Of a stretch of 63,553 nt of DNA, positions 9,437 to 19,208 are shown piece after piece. A program made the position numbers and the translations under genes. The notes under the pieces are model-generated. The model was given only the letters and a program-made list of their open reading frames with translations, made no database searches and was not told the DNA's origin. Numbering within the stretch: the stretch's first letter is position 1; every line of letters starts with the position of its first letter. The DNA is from Clostridiales bacterium (lineage in GTDB: Bacteria > Bacillota > Clostridia > Christensenellales > DTU072), in contig JAAYOD010000042.1 of NCBI GenBank assembly GCA_012520515.1, positions 1-63,553 on the forward strand, given 5' to 3'.

Positions 9437-10444
9437 ATGAAAAAATTTACAGTATTATTATTGATTATTGTACTTATCGCGCTTTGCACACTAGGCGCGG
9501 TTGCTTGTACGCAAACAGATGAAAATGTGATTAGGCTTAATGAAGTCACTCATTCGGTGTTTTATGCGCCTATGTATGTCGCTATTAATTTAGGCTATTT
9601 TGAAGAAGAAGGTTTGAAAATTGAATTAACTAACGGCGGCGGCGCTGACAAGACTATGGCGGCAGTAATCGCAAATGAAGCAGACATTGGCTTTTGCGGT
9701 CCTGAAGCTGCGGTTTATGTCAATGCGCAAGGTAGCAAGAATTATCCCATTGTTTTTGGACAGCTTACAAAAAAAGACGGTTCGTTTTTGATAGGCAGAA
9801 CGAAACAGCCTAATTTCAAGTGGACAGACTTGAAAGGTAAGGAAGTAATCGGTGGCAGAAAGGGCGGTATGCCAGCTATGAGTCTAGAACACGCCTTAAG
9901 GAAAAATGGTGTAGATATAAAAAATGATTTGACGCTTAGGTATGATATAGAATTTAACTTAATCACAGCAGCGTTTGAAGGCGGCACGGGTGAATATTGC
10001 ACTATGTTTGAGCCGCTAGCTAGCCAATATGAAAAAAACAATAAAGGTTATATTATTGCAAGCGTAGGCGAAGAAGCTGGAAACATTCCTTATACCTGTT
10101 TTATGGCAACTAAGTCTTATATTGACAAAAACAAAGACAAAGTAACCAAATTTATGTCAGCGATAATTAAAGGCATAGACTATGTTATAAATAGCAGCAG
10201 CGAAGATGTCGCCACTGCTCTTATGCCCAGTTTCCCATCTACTGACAAGGAATTACTCATTCAATCAGTAGATAGATATAAAGCTATCGATGCTTATATG
10301 ACAAGTCCTGTTATGAGCAAAGATGACTATGAACATATGATAGATATTTTAATAGAAAGCGGAAGCTTGGAAAAGCGTGTTGCTTTTAAGGATATCATCG
10401 ACAACAAAATTGTGGAAGGCATTCTTGCAAGCAAAAAGGAGTAA
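9437..10444 (+). CDS. ABC transporter substrate-binding lipoprotein, SsuA/THI5 (NMT1-like) type
   Basis: Periplasmic-type binding protein anchored to the outside of the membrane by lipid. It has 335 aa. The signal peptide MKKFTVLLLIIVLIALCTLG ends in lipobox AVAC. The mature part carries the hallmarks of the taurine/sulfonate/pyrimidine-precursor family: EVTHSVFYAPMYVAINLGYF, EEEGLKIEL, ADIGFCGPE, KGKEVIGGRKGGMP. The substrate cannot be read from sequence; sulfonates, nitrate-like anions or the thiamine precursor HMP are all possible, and no TPP riboswitch is visible upstream. A good Shine-Dalgarno (CGGAGG) precedes the ATG. It is followed after 2 bp by the ATPase and then the permease. Confidence 0.88.
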   Translation: MKKFTVLLLIIVLIALCTLGAVACTQTDENVIRLNEVTHSVFYAPMYVAINLGYFEEEGLKIELTNGGGADKTMAAVIANEADIGFCGPEAAVYVNAQGSKNYPIVFGQLTKKDGSFLIGRTKQPNFKWTDLKGKEVIGGRKGGMPAMSLEHALRKNGVDIKNDLTLRYDIEFNLITAAFEGGTGEYCTMFEPLASQYEKNNKGYIIASVGEEAGNIPYTCFMATKSYIDKNKDKVTKFMSAIIKGIDYVINSSSEDVATALMPSFPSTDKELLIQSVDRYKAIDAYMTSPVMSKDDYEHMIDILIESGSLEKRVAFKDIIDNKIVEGILASKKE

Positions 10445-10446
10445 AA

Positions 10447-11220
10447 ATGCAACCTATACTGGATTTAAAAGACCTTACCTTTTCTTATCACAGTAAGGAA
10501 GGAGAAACAAAAGCGCTGCAAAACCTAACTTTTTCTGTGGACCAGGGGGATTTTGTTGGTTTAGTTGGGCCGTCAGGTTGCGGAAAAACTACTATACTAA
10601 ACTTAATTGCCGGCATTATCTCCCCTGCCTCTGGCAGTATTTTATTAAACAGCCAACCACTTAATTTGTCACTGGACAAAGTGGCATTAATGCCGCAAAG
10701 AGACCAGCTTTTTGAGTGGCGCACTATTGAAAGAAACATAATGCTAGGTCTGGAAATTCGCAAAACTAAGACTAAGCAAAATAAAGAGATGGCTCTTGCA
10801 TTGTTAAAAAAATATGGATTGGGCGACTTCGCAAAAATGCACCCTAGCCAATTAAGCGGTGGCATGAAACAAAGAGCTGCTCTTATAAGAACGCTGGTCA
10901 CTCAACCTGAAATTTTGCTCTTAGATGAGCCATTTAGCGCACTAGATTTTCAAACTAGGCTAAATGTATGCAACGATGTTTACAGTATCATAAAGCAAGA
11001 ACAAAAGACTGCAATATTAGTCAGTCACGACATAAGCGAATGCATTTCGCTGTGTGACAAGATAGTTGTTTTATCAAACAGACCAACTACTGTCAAAGAA
11101 GAAATTATTATTGAAATCGATAAGAGTCTAACGCCATTAAAGAGAAGAGAACACAAATTGTTTGCTGGATACTTTGAAAAGATTTGGAGTTTACTTGAGG
11201 AGAAAGAAAATGACGGATGA
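10447..11220 (+). CDS. ABC transporter ATPase, SsuB/TauB/ThiZ type
   Basis: Energises the importer whose binding protein and permease flank it. It has 257 aa, with Walker A GPSGCGKTT, Q-loop region LMPQRDQL, signature LSGGMKQRAAL, Walker B ILLLDEPFSALD and switch His in LVSHDISECISL. The segment IVVLSNRPTTVKEEI is typical of the nitrate/sulfonate/taurine ATPase subfamily. The coding region overlaps the permease start by 11 bp, and the permease Shine-Dalgarno (GAGGAG) lies in its last codons, so translation is coupled. The cargo remains unknown. Confidence 0.92.
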   Translation: MQPILDLKDLTFSYHSKEGETKALQNLTFSVDQGDFVGLVGPSGCGKTTILNLIAGIISPASGSILLNSQPLNLSLDKVALMPQRDQLFEWRTIERNIMLGLEIRKTKTKQNKEMALALLKKYGLGDFAKMHPSQLSGGMKQRAALIRTLVTQPEILLLDEPFSALDFQTRLNVCNDVYSIIKQEQKTAILVSHDISECISLCDKIVVLSNRPTTVKEEIIIEIDKSLTPLKRREHKLFAGYFEKIWSLLEEKENDG

Positions 11221-11998
11221 ACACAAAAAGTATGTAAAGAAAATTAAGATAAGAAAGCTGGTCACCAAAATTTTACAAGCAAGCATATTGATATTGTTTA
11301 TTGGACTTTGGGAACTTGTGGCAAGCAAGGAAATCATAGACCCTTTTATCATAAGCAGCCCATCTAGAATTGTTAAGATTTTCATAAAGCTACAAGGTCA
11401 AAACAGCCTTTATAATCATATGGTAGCCACATTGTCAGAAACTGTTTTTGGGTTCCTTATAAGCACAGTTTTGGGTACTATAATTGCTATTATGTTGTGG
11501 TGGAACAAGTTGCTAAATGATGTGCTTGAACCTTACCTTATAACACTAAATGCATTGCCAAAAATTTCGCTTGGACCATTGATAATCATATGGATAGGCG
11601 CTGGCAAAAACTCCATAATCACAATGACTGTTTTAACTTGCATAATCATAACAATCATTAGTATGCTGGCAGGGTTTTTGCAGGTAGATAAAGAAAAAAT
11701 AATGCTGTTAAAATCTATGAGAGCAAACAAGTTTCAAATCTTATTTAAGCTTGTTTTGCCCTCTAATATACCCACTTTGATGTCAGTATTAAAAATCAAT
11801 GTGGGACTTGCTTGGGTAGGCGCAATCATAGGTGAATATCTGGTCAGCCGTGAAGGGATAGGTTATCTTATAGTATATGGCTCTCAGGTTTTCCAACTTG
11901 ACTTAGTTATGGCAAGTATAACAATACTTTCTATACTTGCGGCGCTGATGTATGCCATTGTGGCTATTGCTGAAAAGATAATAAAGAAATACTTTTAG
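11210..11998 (+). CDS. ABC transporter permease, SsuC/TauC/ThiX type
   Basis: Membrane subunit of the importer. From the chosen ATG it has 262 aa, opening MTDEHKKYVKKIKIRKLV, with about six transmembrane helices. The EAA-like coupling loop is visible as KIMLLKSMRANKFQILFKLVLP, and family motifs LNALPKISLGPLIIIWIGAG and AWVGAIIGEYLVSREGIGYLI are present. A longer in-frame reading to 11162 exists, but GAGGAGAAAGAAA before 11210 marks the ribosome-binding site. This gene completes a three-gene binding protein-ATPase-permease operon. A YkvI-like transporter follows after 49 bp and may be co-transcribed. Confidence 0.92.
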   Translation: MTDEHKKYVKKIKIRKLVTKILQASILILFIGLWELVASKEIIDPFIISSPSRIVKIFIKLQGQNSLYNHMVATLSETVFGFLISTVLGTIIAIMLWWNKLLNDVLEPYLITLNALPKISLGPLIIIWIGAGKNSIITMTVLTCIIITIISMLAGFLQVDKEKIMLLKSMRANKFQILFKLVLPSNIPTLMSVLKINVGLAWVGAIIGEYLVSREGIGYLIVYGSQVFQLDLVMASITILSILAALMYAIVAIAEKIIKKYF

Positions 11999-12047
11999 TT
12001 GTCTTTGCTTAGAGAATAGCCATAGTTGTCGCCGCATATATTGAAGT

Positions 12048-13013
12048 ATGCGCAAAAGAATTATTGGGCTAAGCGCCACCTTTATAGGTACTCTCATAGG
12101 CGCAGGATTTGCTTCAGGCAGAGAAATTGCTCTTTACTTTTCTCATACCTCCCCTTTCACGCCCCTGTTTTCTGGGGCGTGTTTGGGAATGCTGTGTTTT
12201 TTATTTTTAGAGCTTGGCAGATATTATAATGGCGATTTTTTTGTGCTTCTTGGCAAAGGCAGAATTTTTACTCTTGGCGTTATAAAGTTTTTTAATGCTG
12301 TTGTTACTTGCGCTATGATTGCTGGTGGCGAAGGGGTCATTTTTGCGTTGTTTGGCATTCATGGCGGCGGCATAATTACAGGTATAATCACTATTATAAC
12401 TATAATATTTGGCGTGGAAAAGTTAAAGCTAATAAACTCTTTAGCTGTACCTGCTATAATATTACTTATTCTTATTCTTTTATTCAAAGGAAATAATAAA
12501 GCCAGCATGGAAAAAATAAGCGTGTTGCCATCGTTTACTTATGCTACTATGAACATTATGAGCGGTGGGTATTTCATATCTACATTGAGCAAGGAATGCT
12601 CACAAAAAGAAAATGCCATTATTGCCATAATTTGCGGAGTTTTATTAGGTCTTATGTTATTAAGCGTATACCTAATAATTCAGCAAGACTTAACTAGCAC
12701 TATGCCTCTTATGTCTGCGGCAACTAGATATAATCTAAAAATCGTTGGCAACCTTATTATGTATCTTGCTATCTATACCACCATAACAAGCTCTGTCACG
12801 GTGTCGTCTGGCAACAATATTATAAAAGCTATTATAATAACAGCTATTTGCTATATAGTAAGCTTATTTAGCTTTGAAAAAATAGTGGATATCTTTTATC
12901 CCATAATGGGTATATCTGGCGCAGTATTGACCTTTTTAACTTTATTCCTTATGTTACAGCAACGATATTCGCTACTGAAGCTTAACATTGGCAAATCCAA
13001 TAAGGCCAATTAA
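12048..13013 (+). CDS. YkvI-like integral membrane transporter (APC superfamily relative)
   Basis: About ten hydrophobic helices in 321 aa. The start, MRKRIIGLSATFIGTLIGAG followed by FASGREI, is characteristic of the YkvI family, whose members resemble amino-acid/spore-germinant transporters; substrate unknown. No clear Shine-Dalgarno precedes this ATG (upstream TTGAAGTATG), so the start is tentative. It lies 49 bp after the ABC permease on the same strand. Its last 42 bp overlap, in the opposite direction, the 3' end of dnaE. It could act with the ABC importer, but adjacency is the only evidence. Confidence 0.8.
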   Translation: MRKRIIGLSATFIGTLIGAGFASGREIALYFSHTSPFTPLFSGACLGMLCFLFLELGRYYNGDFFVLLGKGRIFTLGVIKFFNAVVTCAMIAGGEGVIFALFGIHGGGIITGIITIITIIFGVEKLKLINSLAVPAIILLILILLFKGNNKASMEKISVLPSFTYATMNIMSGGYFISTLSKECSQKENAIIAIICGVLLGLMLLSVYLIIQQDLTSTMPLMSAATRYNLKIVGNLIMYLAIYTTITSSVTVSSGNNIIKAIIITAICYIVSLFSFEKIVDIFYPIMGISGAVLTFLTLFLMLQQRYSLLKLNIGKSNKAN

Positions 13014-16000
13014 TTGATTTTTTAAAATATCGGCATTTTTAACCTTGCAATTTAGCGTGTATAGCTGGTTATTAAGCTGTACCTTTATAGGCACTGTGCC
13101 GCCATTATATTCTTCTATCACACCGCAGATATTGTCTAGAACGCTTTGGTCTTTGATATTTATATACAGCGTCCTGCCATCTATTACTTCATCTTTTTCC
13201 TCCAGCGTCCAAGAATAGATTTCTCTTACAATTATTTGCGGCTTAGAATCAGGCTCTAACCTAATTCTTCCTTTTATTTTTACTAGTTTTTCATCAGCTA
13301 ACAAATGCTTATACCTGCTATAAACATTACCAAAGAACACAACCTCAGTGCTGCCTGTCATATCCTCTACATTAGCAACACAAAACTGCCTTCCCATCTT
13401 TCCGCTCATCTTCACCAAAACCTCAGAGAGCAATCCGCCAAAGTGTATTTCTTGTCCGTCTGTAACTGCAAATTTTTCTTCTTTTTCCTCTGGAGTTTCG
13501 CTGCCTAATTCTTCTTCAATTTCCGTTATGTCATCTTTATCTTCAATAGGATTAAGCATCTCTATTTTAAAGTCAAAATTTGCAAACTCTTCTTCATAAC
13601 CATCTAGCGGATGACCTGAAACATAACTGCCTAGCACTTGTTTTTCTAGAGCAAGCATCTCTCTTTTATTATCTGGCACTATACGATACTCATATTCTTC
13701 TTCCACCATAAAATCAAAGAACATCTGTCCGCCGTCAATTAAATTTTTGTTGCTTATCTCTCTTTCCATAATTTGCTCATAGTTAGCAATCAATGTTTTT
13801 CTTGAATAACCAAAGCAATCAAATGCCCCACCATAGATAAGGCTTTCTATCATTCTTTTATTGATATTAGCTCCTGCAACTCTACGGGCAAAATCAGAAA
13901 AGTCTTTAAATTTTCCGTTTTCTTCTCTTTCTCTTACCACATAATCAATAGCTGCTCTACCTACATTTTTAATGCAGGCAAGCCCATATCTAATACTGCC
14001 GTTATCTGGAACAAATAAGCCTTCGCAATAGTTTATATCAGGCGGAAGCAATTTTATATTCATATCTTTTACTAGCTTTAAGTATTTACTAGTATCGTCT
14101 GGATTTGACAAGCGATTGTTTATAACAGCGCAAATATAATGAACAGGATAATAGTGCTTTAAATATGCCGTTTGGTAGCTAAGCACAGAATATGCGGCTG
14201 CGTGGGATTTGTTAAAAGCATAAGAGCCAAATGTTTCAAGTTCTTGCCAAATTTCAGCGGCAAAGTTAGCATTTACTCCATTTGCTATACAACCATTAAT
14301 AAAGTTTGCTCTTTGCGCTGGGATTTCTTCCTGCTTTTTCTTACTGATAAACTTTCTAAAGTTATCGGCTTCGTTAAGAGAGTAATTGGCAAGCGCTTGA
14401 GTAATTCTCATCGCCTGTTCCTGATAGACAATAACACCATAGGTAGGTTTCAAAATAGGTTCTAATTTAGGGTGGCGATAATCTATTGAGTTTTGATCAA
14501 GCTTATTTTTTACATAGACTGGTATATGGTTCATAGGACCTGGTCTATACAAGCTAACTCCTGCAATAATCTCTTCAAATAGGGTAGGTTTTAGCTGGCT
14601 CATAAAGTTTTTCATTCCGCCGCTTTCTAATTGAAACACCATATCTGTTTCGCCATTTCCTATCATTTGATAGACTTGTTGGTCTTCATATCCAAGCTCT
14701 TCAAAGTCAATTTTTACACCTTCATATTTTTCAATAAGGTCAGTGGACATCTTGATATCCGTCAATGTCTTAAGCGCAAGGAAGTCCATTTTAAGCAGTC
14801 CTAGCTCTTCACACTCTATCATATCAAATTGAGTGGTAATATCTTCGCCATTACGGCTTAACGGCACTTTATCGCTTACAGGCGTATCGCAAATAATGAC
14901 GCCCGCTGCGTGCTTGCCCCTATCCCTTGGCAAATCTTCTATTTCCATAGAAAGGTCTAAAATTTCTTTATAAACGGCATTAGTTTCATATAAATCTATA
15001 AGTTCATGAACGGCATGAATGCTCTTTCTATCTAATAAATCACTTATATGTACTTTGCTATCGTTGTCTTTGATATTTTTAACTAACGCATTTGCTTCAG
15101 CAAAAGGAATCTGAAAAACTCTAGCAACATTTTTTATGGCATTCTTTTTTTTCATTCTGCCAAATGTAATAATCTGCGCCACATGTTGAGAAGTATATTT
15201 TTGCCGTACATACTCAATTACTTCTTCCCGCCTTTCGCTACAAAAATCGATATCAAAATCTGGCATGGTCTGTCTAGATGAATTTAGAAATCTTTCAAAA
15301 ATTAGGTCATATTTTAGTGGGTCAACATCGGTTATTTTAATAGCATAAGCTATTATGCTCCCTACACCGCTTCCCCTGCCTGCGCCGACCGGTATGCCCG
15401 ATTCTCTTGCGTAATGAATAAAATCCCACACAATAAGGTAATAGGACGCAAAGCCCATTGTGATTATGGTATTTAACTCTTTTTCTGCTCTCTCTTCTAT
15501 TTCGGGAGTAATTTTACCATATCTTCTTTTAAGTCCATCATACGCCAAATGCCTTAGATATTCAGCATCGTCTGAAAATTCTTTAGGAGGGGTATAGCGA
15601 GGAATGCTATATTCATGAAACTTAATCTCTAAGTTACACTTATCGGCAATCTCTACTGTGTTATCCAAGCTTTCTTTATTGGGAATAACTGCCATCATTT
15701 CGTCATAGGTCTTGTAATAAAATTCGTCATTAGGAAAGCGAAAACGGTTAGGGTCGTCATAATTGCTTGCCGTCTGTATGCAAAGTAAGACATCGTGAGC
15801 TTTAGCGTCTGACCTTTCTACATAGTGCAAGTCATTTGTAGCCACTGTCTTTACGCCTATTTCTTTAGCTATCTTATAAAGCAAAGGATTTACCCTTAAC
15901 TCATCTTCCAAAAAGTGATTTTGCACTTCAATATAAAAATCACCTTCAGCAAAAATATCTCGCATTTCTATTGCTATATTTTTAGCTTTTGTATAAGAAT

Positions 16001-16454
16001 CGTTACAATCAATGTCTAAAAGAGTTTGGCTTATCCAGCCAGCAATACAACCCGACAAACAAATTACACCGCTGCTATAGTTTTTTAGCGTTTCCAAATC
16101 TATTCTGGGTCTCTCATAAAAACCTTCAACAAAGCCAATACTGCTTAACTTGGTAATATTCTTAAAGCCTTGCAAATTTTTGGCAAGAAGCACAATATGG
16201 TAGCGTTTATTATTGTTTCTGTCTTTTACCAGTCTATCTTCAACAAGATAAAACTCACAACCAATAATTGGTTTTATTCCATTTTTTTTGCATTCTTTGT
16301 AAAACTTGATTACGCCGTATAAGCTGCCATGGTCAGTAATAGCTACCGCTCTTGCCCCTTGGCTTTTGGCTTTTTGCACAAGTTTTGTTATCCTTGCGCT
16401 GCCATCTAGCAAGCTATATTCTGTGTGATTGTGTAAATGGATAAATTCTTTCAT
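12972..16454 (-). CDS. dnaE: DNA polymerase III alpha subunit, DnaE type
   Basis: Replicative or lagging-strand polymerase. It has 1160 aa. An N-terminal PHP domain keeps the metal-binding blocks HLHNHTEYSLLDG and AITDHGSLYG. The polymerase active site includes GAGRGSGVGSIIAYA and the catalytic PDFDIDF; the fingers and tandem HhH (IKNVGRAAIDYV) follow. The C-terminal OB fold spans about 1000-1090 (FGGLLSEV). Low-GC Gram-positives usually also have PolC, which is not in this window. The ATG follows the whiA stop by 2 bp with the Shine-Dalgarno AAAGGA overlapping the whiA end. Its 3' end overlaps the convergent YkvI-like gene. Confidence 0.97.
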   Translation of the reverse strand: MKEFIHLHNHTEYSLLDGSARITKLVQKAKSQGARAVAITDHGSLYGVIKFYKECKKNGIKPIIGCEFYLVEDRLVKDRNNNKRYHIVLLAKNLQGFKNITKLSSIGFVEGFYERPRIDLETLKNYSSGVICLSGCIAGWISQTLLDIDCNDSYTKAKNIAIEMRDIFAEGDFYIEVQNHFLEDELRVNPLLYKIAKEIGVKTVATNDLHYVERSDAKAHDVLLCIQTASNYDDPNRFRFPNDEFYYKTYDEMMAVIPNKESLDNTVEIADKCNLEIKFHEYSIPRYTPPKEFSDDAEYLRHLAYDGLKRRYGKITPEIEERAEKELNTIITMGFASYYLIVWDFIHYARESGIPVGAGRGSGVGSIIAYAIKITDVDPLKYDLIFERFLNSSRQTMPDFDIDFCSERREEVIEYVRQKYTSQHVAQIITFGRMKKKNAIKNVARVFQIPFAEANALVKNIKDNDSKVHISDLLDRKSIHAVHELIDLYETNAVYKEILDLSMEIEDLPRDRGKHAAGVIICDTPVSDKVPLSRNGEDITTQFDMIECEELGLLKMDFLALKTLTDIKMSTDLIEKYEGVKIDFEELGYEDQQVYQMIGNGETDMVFQLESGGMKNFMSQLKPTLFEEIIAGVSLYRPGPMNHIPVYVKNKLDQNSIDYRHPKLEPILKPTYGVIVYQEQAMRITQALANYSLNEADNFRKFISKKKQEEIPAQRANFINGCIANGVNANFAAEIWQELETFGSYAFNKSHAAAYSVLSYQTAYLKHYYPVHYICAVINNRLSNPDDTSKYLKLVKDMNIKLLPPDINYCEGLFVPDNGSIRYGLACIKNVGRAAIDYVVREREENGKFKDFSDFARRVAGANINKRMIESLIYGGAFDCFGYSRKTLIANYEQIMEREISNKNLIDGGQMFFDFMVEEEYEYRIVPDNKREMLALEKQVLGSYVSGHPLDGYEEEFANFDFKIEMLNPIEDKDDITEIEEELGSETPEEKEEKFAVTDGQEIHFGGLLSEVLVKMSGKMGRQFCVANVEDMTGSTEVVFFGNVYSRYKHLLADEKLVKIKGRIRLEPDSKPQIIVREIYSWTLEEKDEVIDGRTLYINIKDQSVLDNICGVIEEYNGGTVPIKVQLNNQLYTLNCKVKNADILKNQLIGLIGFANVKLQ

Positions 16455-16456
16455 TT

Positions 16457-17443
16457 TTATTCCTTTGTATCTATTATTTGTGATGCAATTTGCACTAACT
16501 TTCTTAACCTGTGGTTAATTCCGCTTTTAGTGGTGGGCGGCTTTGTCATTAATGCCAAGTCATTAAGATTTGCTTCAGGATTATTTTTGCGTAAAATAGC
16601 TACTTCCTTTATGGCGGGCGACAAGCTGTCTATGCCTATCGTTTCTTCTATAAGCTTAATAGCCTTAAGCTGCTTTTCGCCTGCGCTCACCGACTTATTG
16701 ATATTGGCAATAACAAAATTGCTGGCTCTGTTAATTTGGTTTTTCATTTCTCTAGATGTAATTATTTGCTGAATGGCAAGAACGCCATTATTGCTGCCCA
16801 TAGCAGCTAGAATATTACAAATAGACTCCGCTGTCTTTACATAAATACCGCTATTTTTTGTGCGAAAACCAATTTGGCTTTCCTTAACTTGAGCAAAACT
16901 AATAAGCAATTTTTTTATGTCTTCTCTTACAAGACTTGAGTTTATACCAAACTCTAAATGATAACCTGCCCTAGTCTTTCCAGCAACGCCTCCAATAGCT
17001 TCAGGGGGTGTGCTTAGTGTGCCGCAAGAAAGAAATAGCCCAGCTAAATAAGCTGATTTGCAACAAGGCTTTTCAATTAGTTCTGACGGGATAGTATCTA
17101 TCAGCTCTGTCTTATTTTGCACAATTTTACACAGCTTTAGTATGTCTTGGGCATATTCGGCGGTTATTCTTAAAGTATAATAGTCATCTTTTACATAACC
17201 TTTGTCTATAAAGGACTTTTCCATTACAAAATCTTGATTTGTAAGATTATCGCAAATTTTTTTAGCCAAAGTTATAAGCTGACTGCTAGTAGACTGAAAA
17301 AACATTGCAAAACCGCTAGAAGTAAAAATAAGTTCAGCGCACCCTCTTATCATTGCGCTTAAATAGGGCGCATTACAACAAGGTCTTAACTGTTGCTCAT
17401 ACAAATCATCATAGACTATTTTTTGTACATTGCTTACATCCAA
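16457..17443 (-). CDS. whiA: WhiA sporulation/cell-division regulator-like DNA-binding protein
   Basis: Conserved DNA-binding protein linked to cell division and chromosome segregation in Bacillus and to sporulation in Streptomyces. It has 328 aa. The N-terminal part carries CCNAPYLSAMIRGCAEL, a degenerate LAGLIDADG endonuclease-like core lies in the middle, and the C-terminal helix-turn-helix ends with the WhiA hallmark GINHRLRKLVQIA. The start codon is TTG, preceded by GAGGTAAGGA. It overlaps the end of murB by 35 bp. In most Firmicutes rapZ and yvcK lie between murB and whiA; both are missing here. Confidence 0.92.
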   Translation of the reverse strand: MDVSNVQKIVYDDLYEQQLRPCCNAPYLSAMIRGCAELIFTSSGFAMFFQSTSSQLITLAKKICDNLTNQDFVMEKSFIDKGYVKDDYYTLRITAEYAQDILKLCKIVQNKTELIDTIPSELIEKPCCKSAYLAGLFLSCGTLSTPPEAIGGVAGKTRAGYHLEFGINSSLVREDIKKLLISFAQVKESQIGFRTKNSGIYVKTAESICNILAAMGSNNGVLAIQQIITSREMKNQINRASNFVIANINKSVSAGEKQLKAIKLIEETIGIDSLSPAIKEVAILRKNNPEANLNDLALMTKPPTTKSGINHRLRKLVQIASQIIDTKE

Positions 17444-18284
17444 TTATCCTTACCTCTTCTTCAAGTTTTACCCCAAAGCATTCAAATACTTTAGTTTTTA
17501 TCAAGTTTATTAAGCACAAGTAATCATCTACGCTGCCGCCGTTATTTACAATAAAATTGGCATGAACTGAGCTTATCTCCATACCGTTTAGGCTATAACC
17601 TTTAAGCCCTGCTTTTTCAATATAATAACCTGCGCTAACATCTTCATATCGTTTAAAAACACTTCCTAAGCTTTTGCCTTTGGGTTGCGTGCTTCTTCGC
17701 ATAAAAGCAACTTCTTGCATTCTTTTGCTTATCTCTTGCGGCTTTTCAGGTTGCAAAATAAAACTTGCTCCTAGCACAATATCTCTATCTTGCTTTATGC
17801 TGGAATACCTATATCCAAATGCCAGATCTTTTTTTTGCAATTCAATAATTTTCCCGCTATCCCAACTAAAAATATATACTCTGTCAATAAAGTCCGATAT
17901 TGCGCTGCCATAGCTGCCGCTGTTGCCTTTTATTGCTCCGCCTAAAGTACCTGGAATGCCGCTAAGGTTTTCTAGGCCCGAAAGCCCATATTCTAAAGCC
18001 AAATTACATATTCTTATTAATGAATCTCCGCTGCTTGCATAAAGGTAGTTATTACTAATTATTATTTCCTTTAGCAAGCTTGTCATAATGACTGGCTCAT
18101 TGGTATCTTCTACCACTAGCGTGTTGCTTATACCCCCAAGCACAGTAGGCTGTTTATCTCCGATTTTTGCATATATTTTAAGCAGTTCTTCATTATTTTC
18201 GGGAAAATACACATCTTTTAATACTGCTCCCAGTCGTAAAGTAGAGATTTTTGAAGTGTCTGCTTGCACTGATTTTGTACTCAT
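17409..18284 (-). CDS. murB: MurB, UDP-N-acetylenolpyruvoylglucosamine reductase
   Basis: FAD/NADPH enzyme making UDP-N-acetylmuramate for peptidoglycan. It has 291 aa from the chosen start. FAD-binding block LGGISNTLVV (usually GGGSN) comes first, then LSGIPGTLGGAIKGNSGSYG, the catalytic Arg region GYRYSSIK, the catalytic Ser in GKSLGSVFKR, and EEEVRIIG with the C-terminal Glu. A longer reading to 18329 is possible, but AAGGGGTATAATT before 18284 marks the start. The downstream whiA gene overlaps it by 35 bp. Together with murC at 39.0 kb it shows that the cell makes peptidoglycan. Confidence 0.94.
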   Translation of the reverse strand: MSTKSVQADTSKISTLRLGAVLKDVYFPENNEELLKIYAKIGDKQPTVLGGISNTLVVEDTNEPVIMTSLLKEIIISNNYLYASSGDSLIRICNLALEYGLSGLENLSGIPGTLGGAIKGNSGSYGSAISDFIDRVYIFSWDSGKIIELQKKDLAFGYRYSSIKQDRDIVLGASFILQPEKPQEISKRMQEVAFMRRSTQPKGKSLGSVFKRYEDVSAGYYIEKAGLKGYSLNGMEISSVHANFIVNNGGSVDDYLCLINLIKTKVFECFGVKLEEEVRIIGCKQCTKNSL

Positions 18285-18395
18285 AATTATACCCCTTGTA
18301 TATAAGTTAGTCAATGTAAAAACCCACAAACCTAAAGCGTTTTTACCTTATACTTTACTTATATAAAAGAGCTAATATGACTAATCAAACCACTA

Positions 18396-19208
18396 TTAAT
18401 CTATAAAACCGTAATTATCCACCACCCAGCCAACTCCGTTATCATCACAGCTAGGCGCAATTACATCGGCATACTTTTTTGCTTGGTCAAAACCGCTTTC
18501 AACGACCACAGATAGTCCTGCATACTTTAACATCTCAATGTCGTTGGCGGAATCTCCTATGCAAATTACTTCACTGCGCTTTATATTGTATTTTTTAGCA
18601 AGCTTAGCCACAGCTACACCTTTGTTTATGCTTTTTGGAACAATCTCTACTAGCCAAGGTTTGCTAGTATTTACCAAAAATCTATCCCCAAATTTTTTAG
18701 CGACTTCATTTAGTATAGCAGGAATTTTTTCTTCTTTTTCACAAATTAGAATTTTTGGCGGAGCAATATTATTTTCTATAATATATTTGCTTAGCGGAAT
18801 AATACTTTCTTGATATTCAGCGCAAGATATCTTTGCATACATTTCTGTAAAAAAGCTAGCTTTTTGCGTTATAAAATAATCTCCAAAGTATGTTTGAAAA
18901 TAATGTCCTTTGCTTTCTAAATATTGGCTAATTTCAAAAGCTTCTTCAGTGCTTATTTTTATACTTTGCAAAATCTTGCCCGTTTCAACATCTGCTACAA
19001 TAGCGCCTTGAAAAGTAAGTATCTCTCCCTTTAAGCCAAGCTCTATTGCCACTGGTATAGCGCCATATGTCATTCTGCCTGTGACAATTACAAATTTTCC
19101 GCCCTTTTTTACATACCTTGCTATGCTTTTTTTCATAGCCTCATTTATCTTGCCCTTACTATCTAAAAGCGTATCGTCTAAATCACAACATATTAGCTTA
19201 TACTTCAT
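18396..19208 (-). CDS. HAD-superfamily phosphatase, Cof/YidA type
   Basis: Cytoplasmic sugar-phosphate or nucleotide phosphatase of class IIB; substrate not predictable. It has 270 aa. HAD motif I is CCDLDDTLLDSKG (nucleophile and acid/base Asp), motif II lies in VIVTGRM, the C2B cap occupies the middle, and motifs III/IV are KGVAVAKLAKKY and ICIGDSANDIEML. It overlaps the end of uvrC by 11 bp, so it is likely translated from the uvrC transcript. No link to DNA repair is implied. Confidence 0.9.
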   Translation of the reverse strand: MKYKLICCDLDDTLLDSKGKINEAMKKSIARYVKKGGKFVIVTGRMTYGAIPVAIELGLKGEILTFQGAIVADVETGKILQSIKISTEEAFEISQYLESKGHYFQTYFGDYFITQKASFFTEMYAKISCAEYQESIIPLSKYIIENNIAPPKILICEKEEKIPAILNEVAKKFGDRFLVNTSKPWLVEIVPKSINKGVAVAKLAKKYNIKRSEVICIGDSANDIEMLKYAGLSVVVESGFDQAKKYADVIAPSCDDNGVGWVVDNYGFID

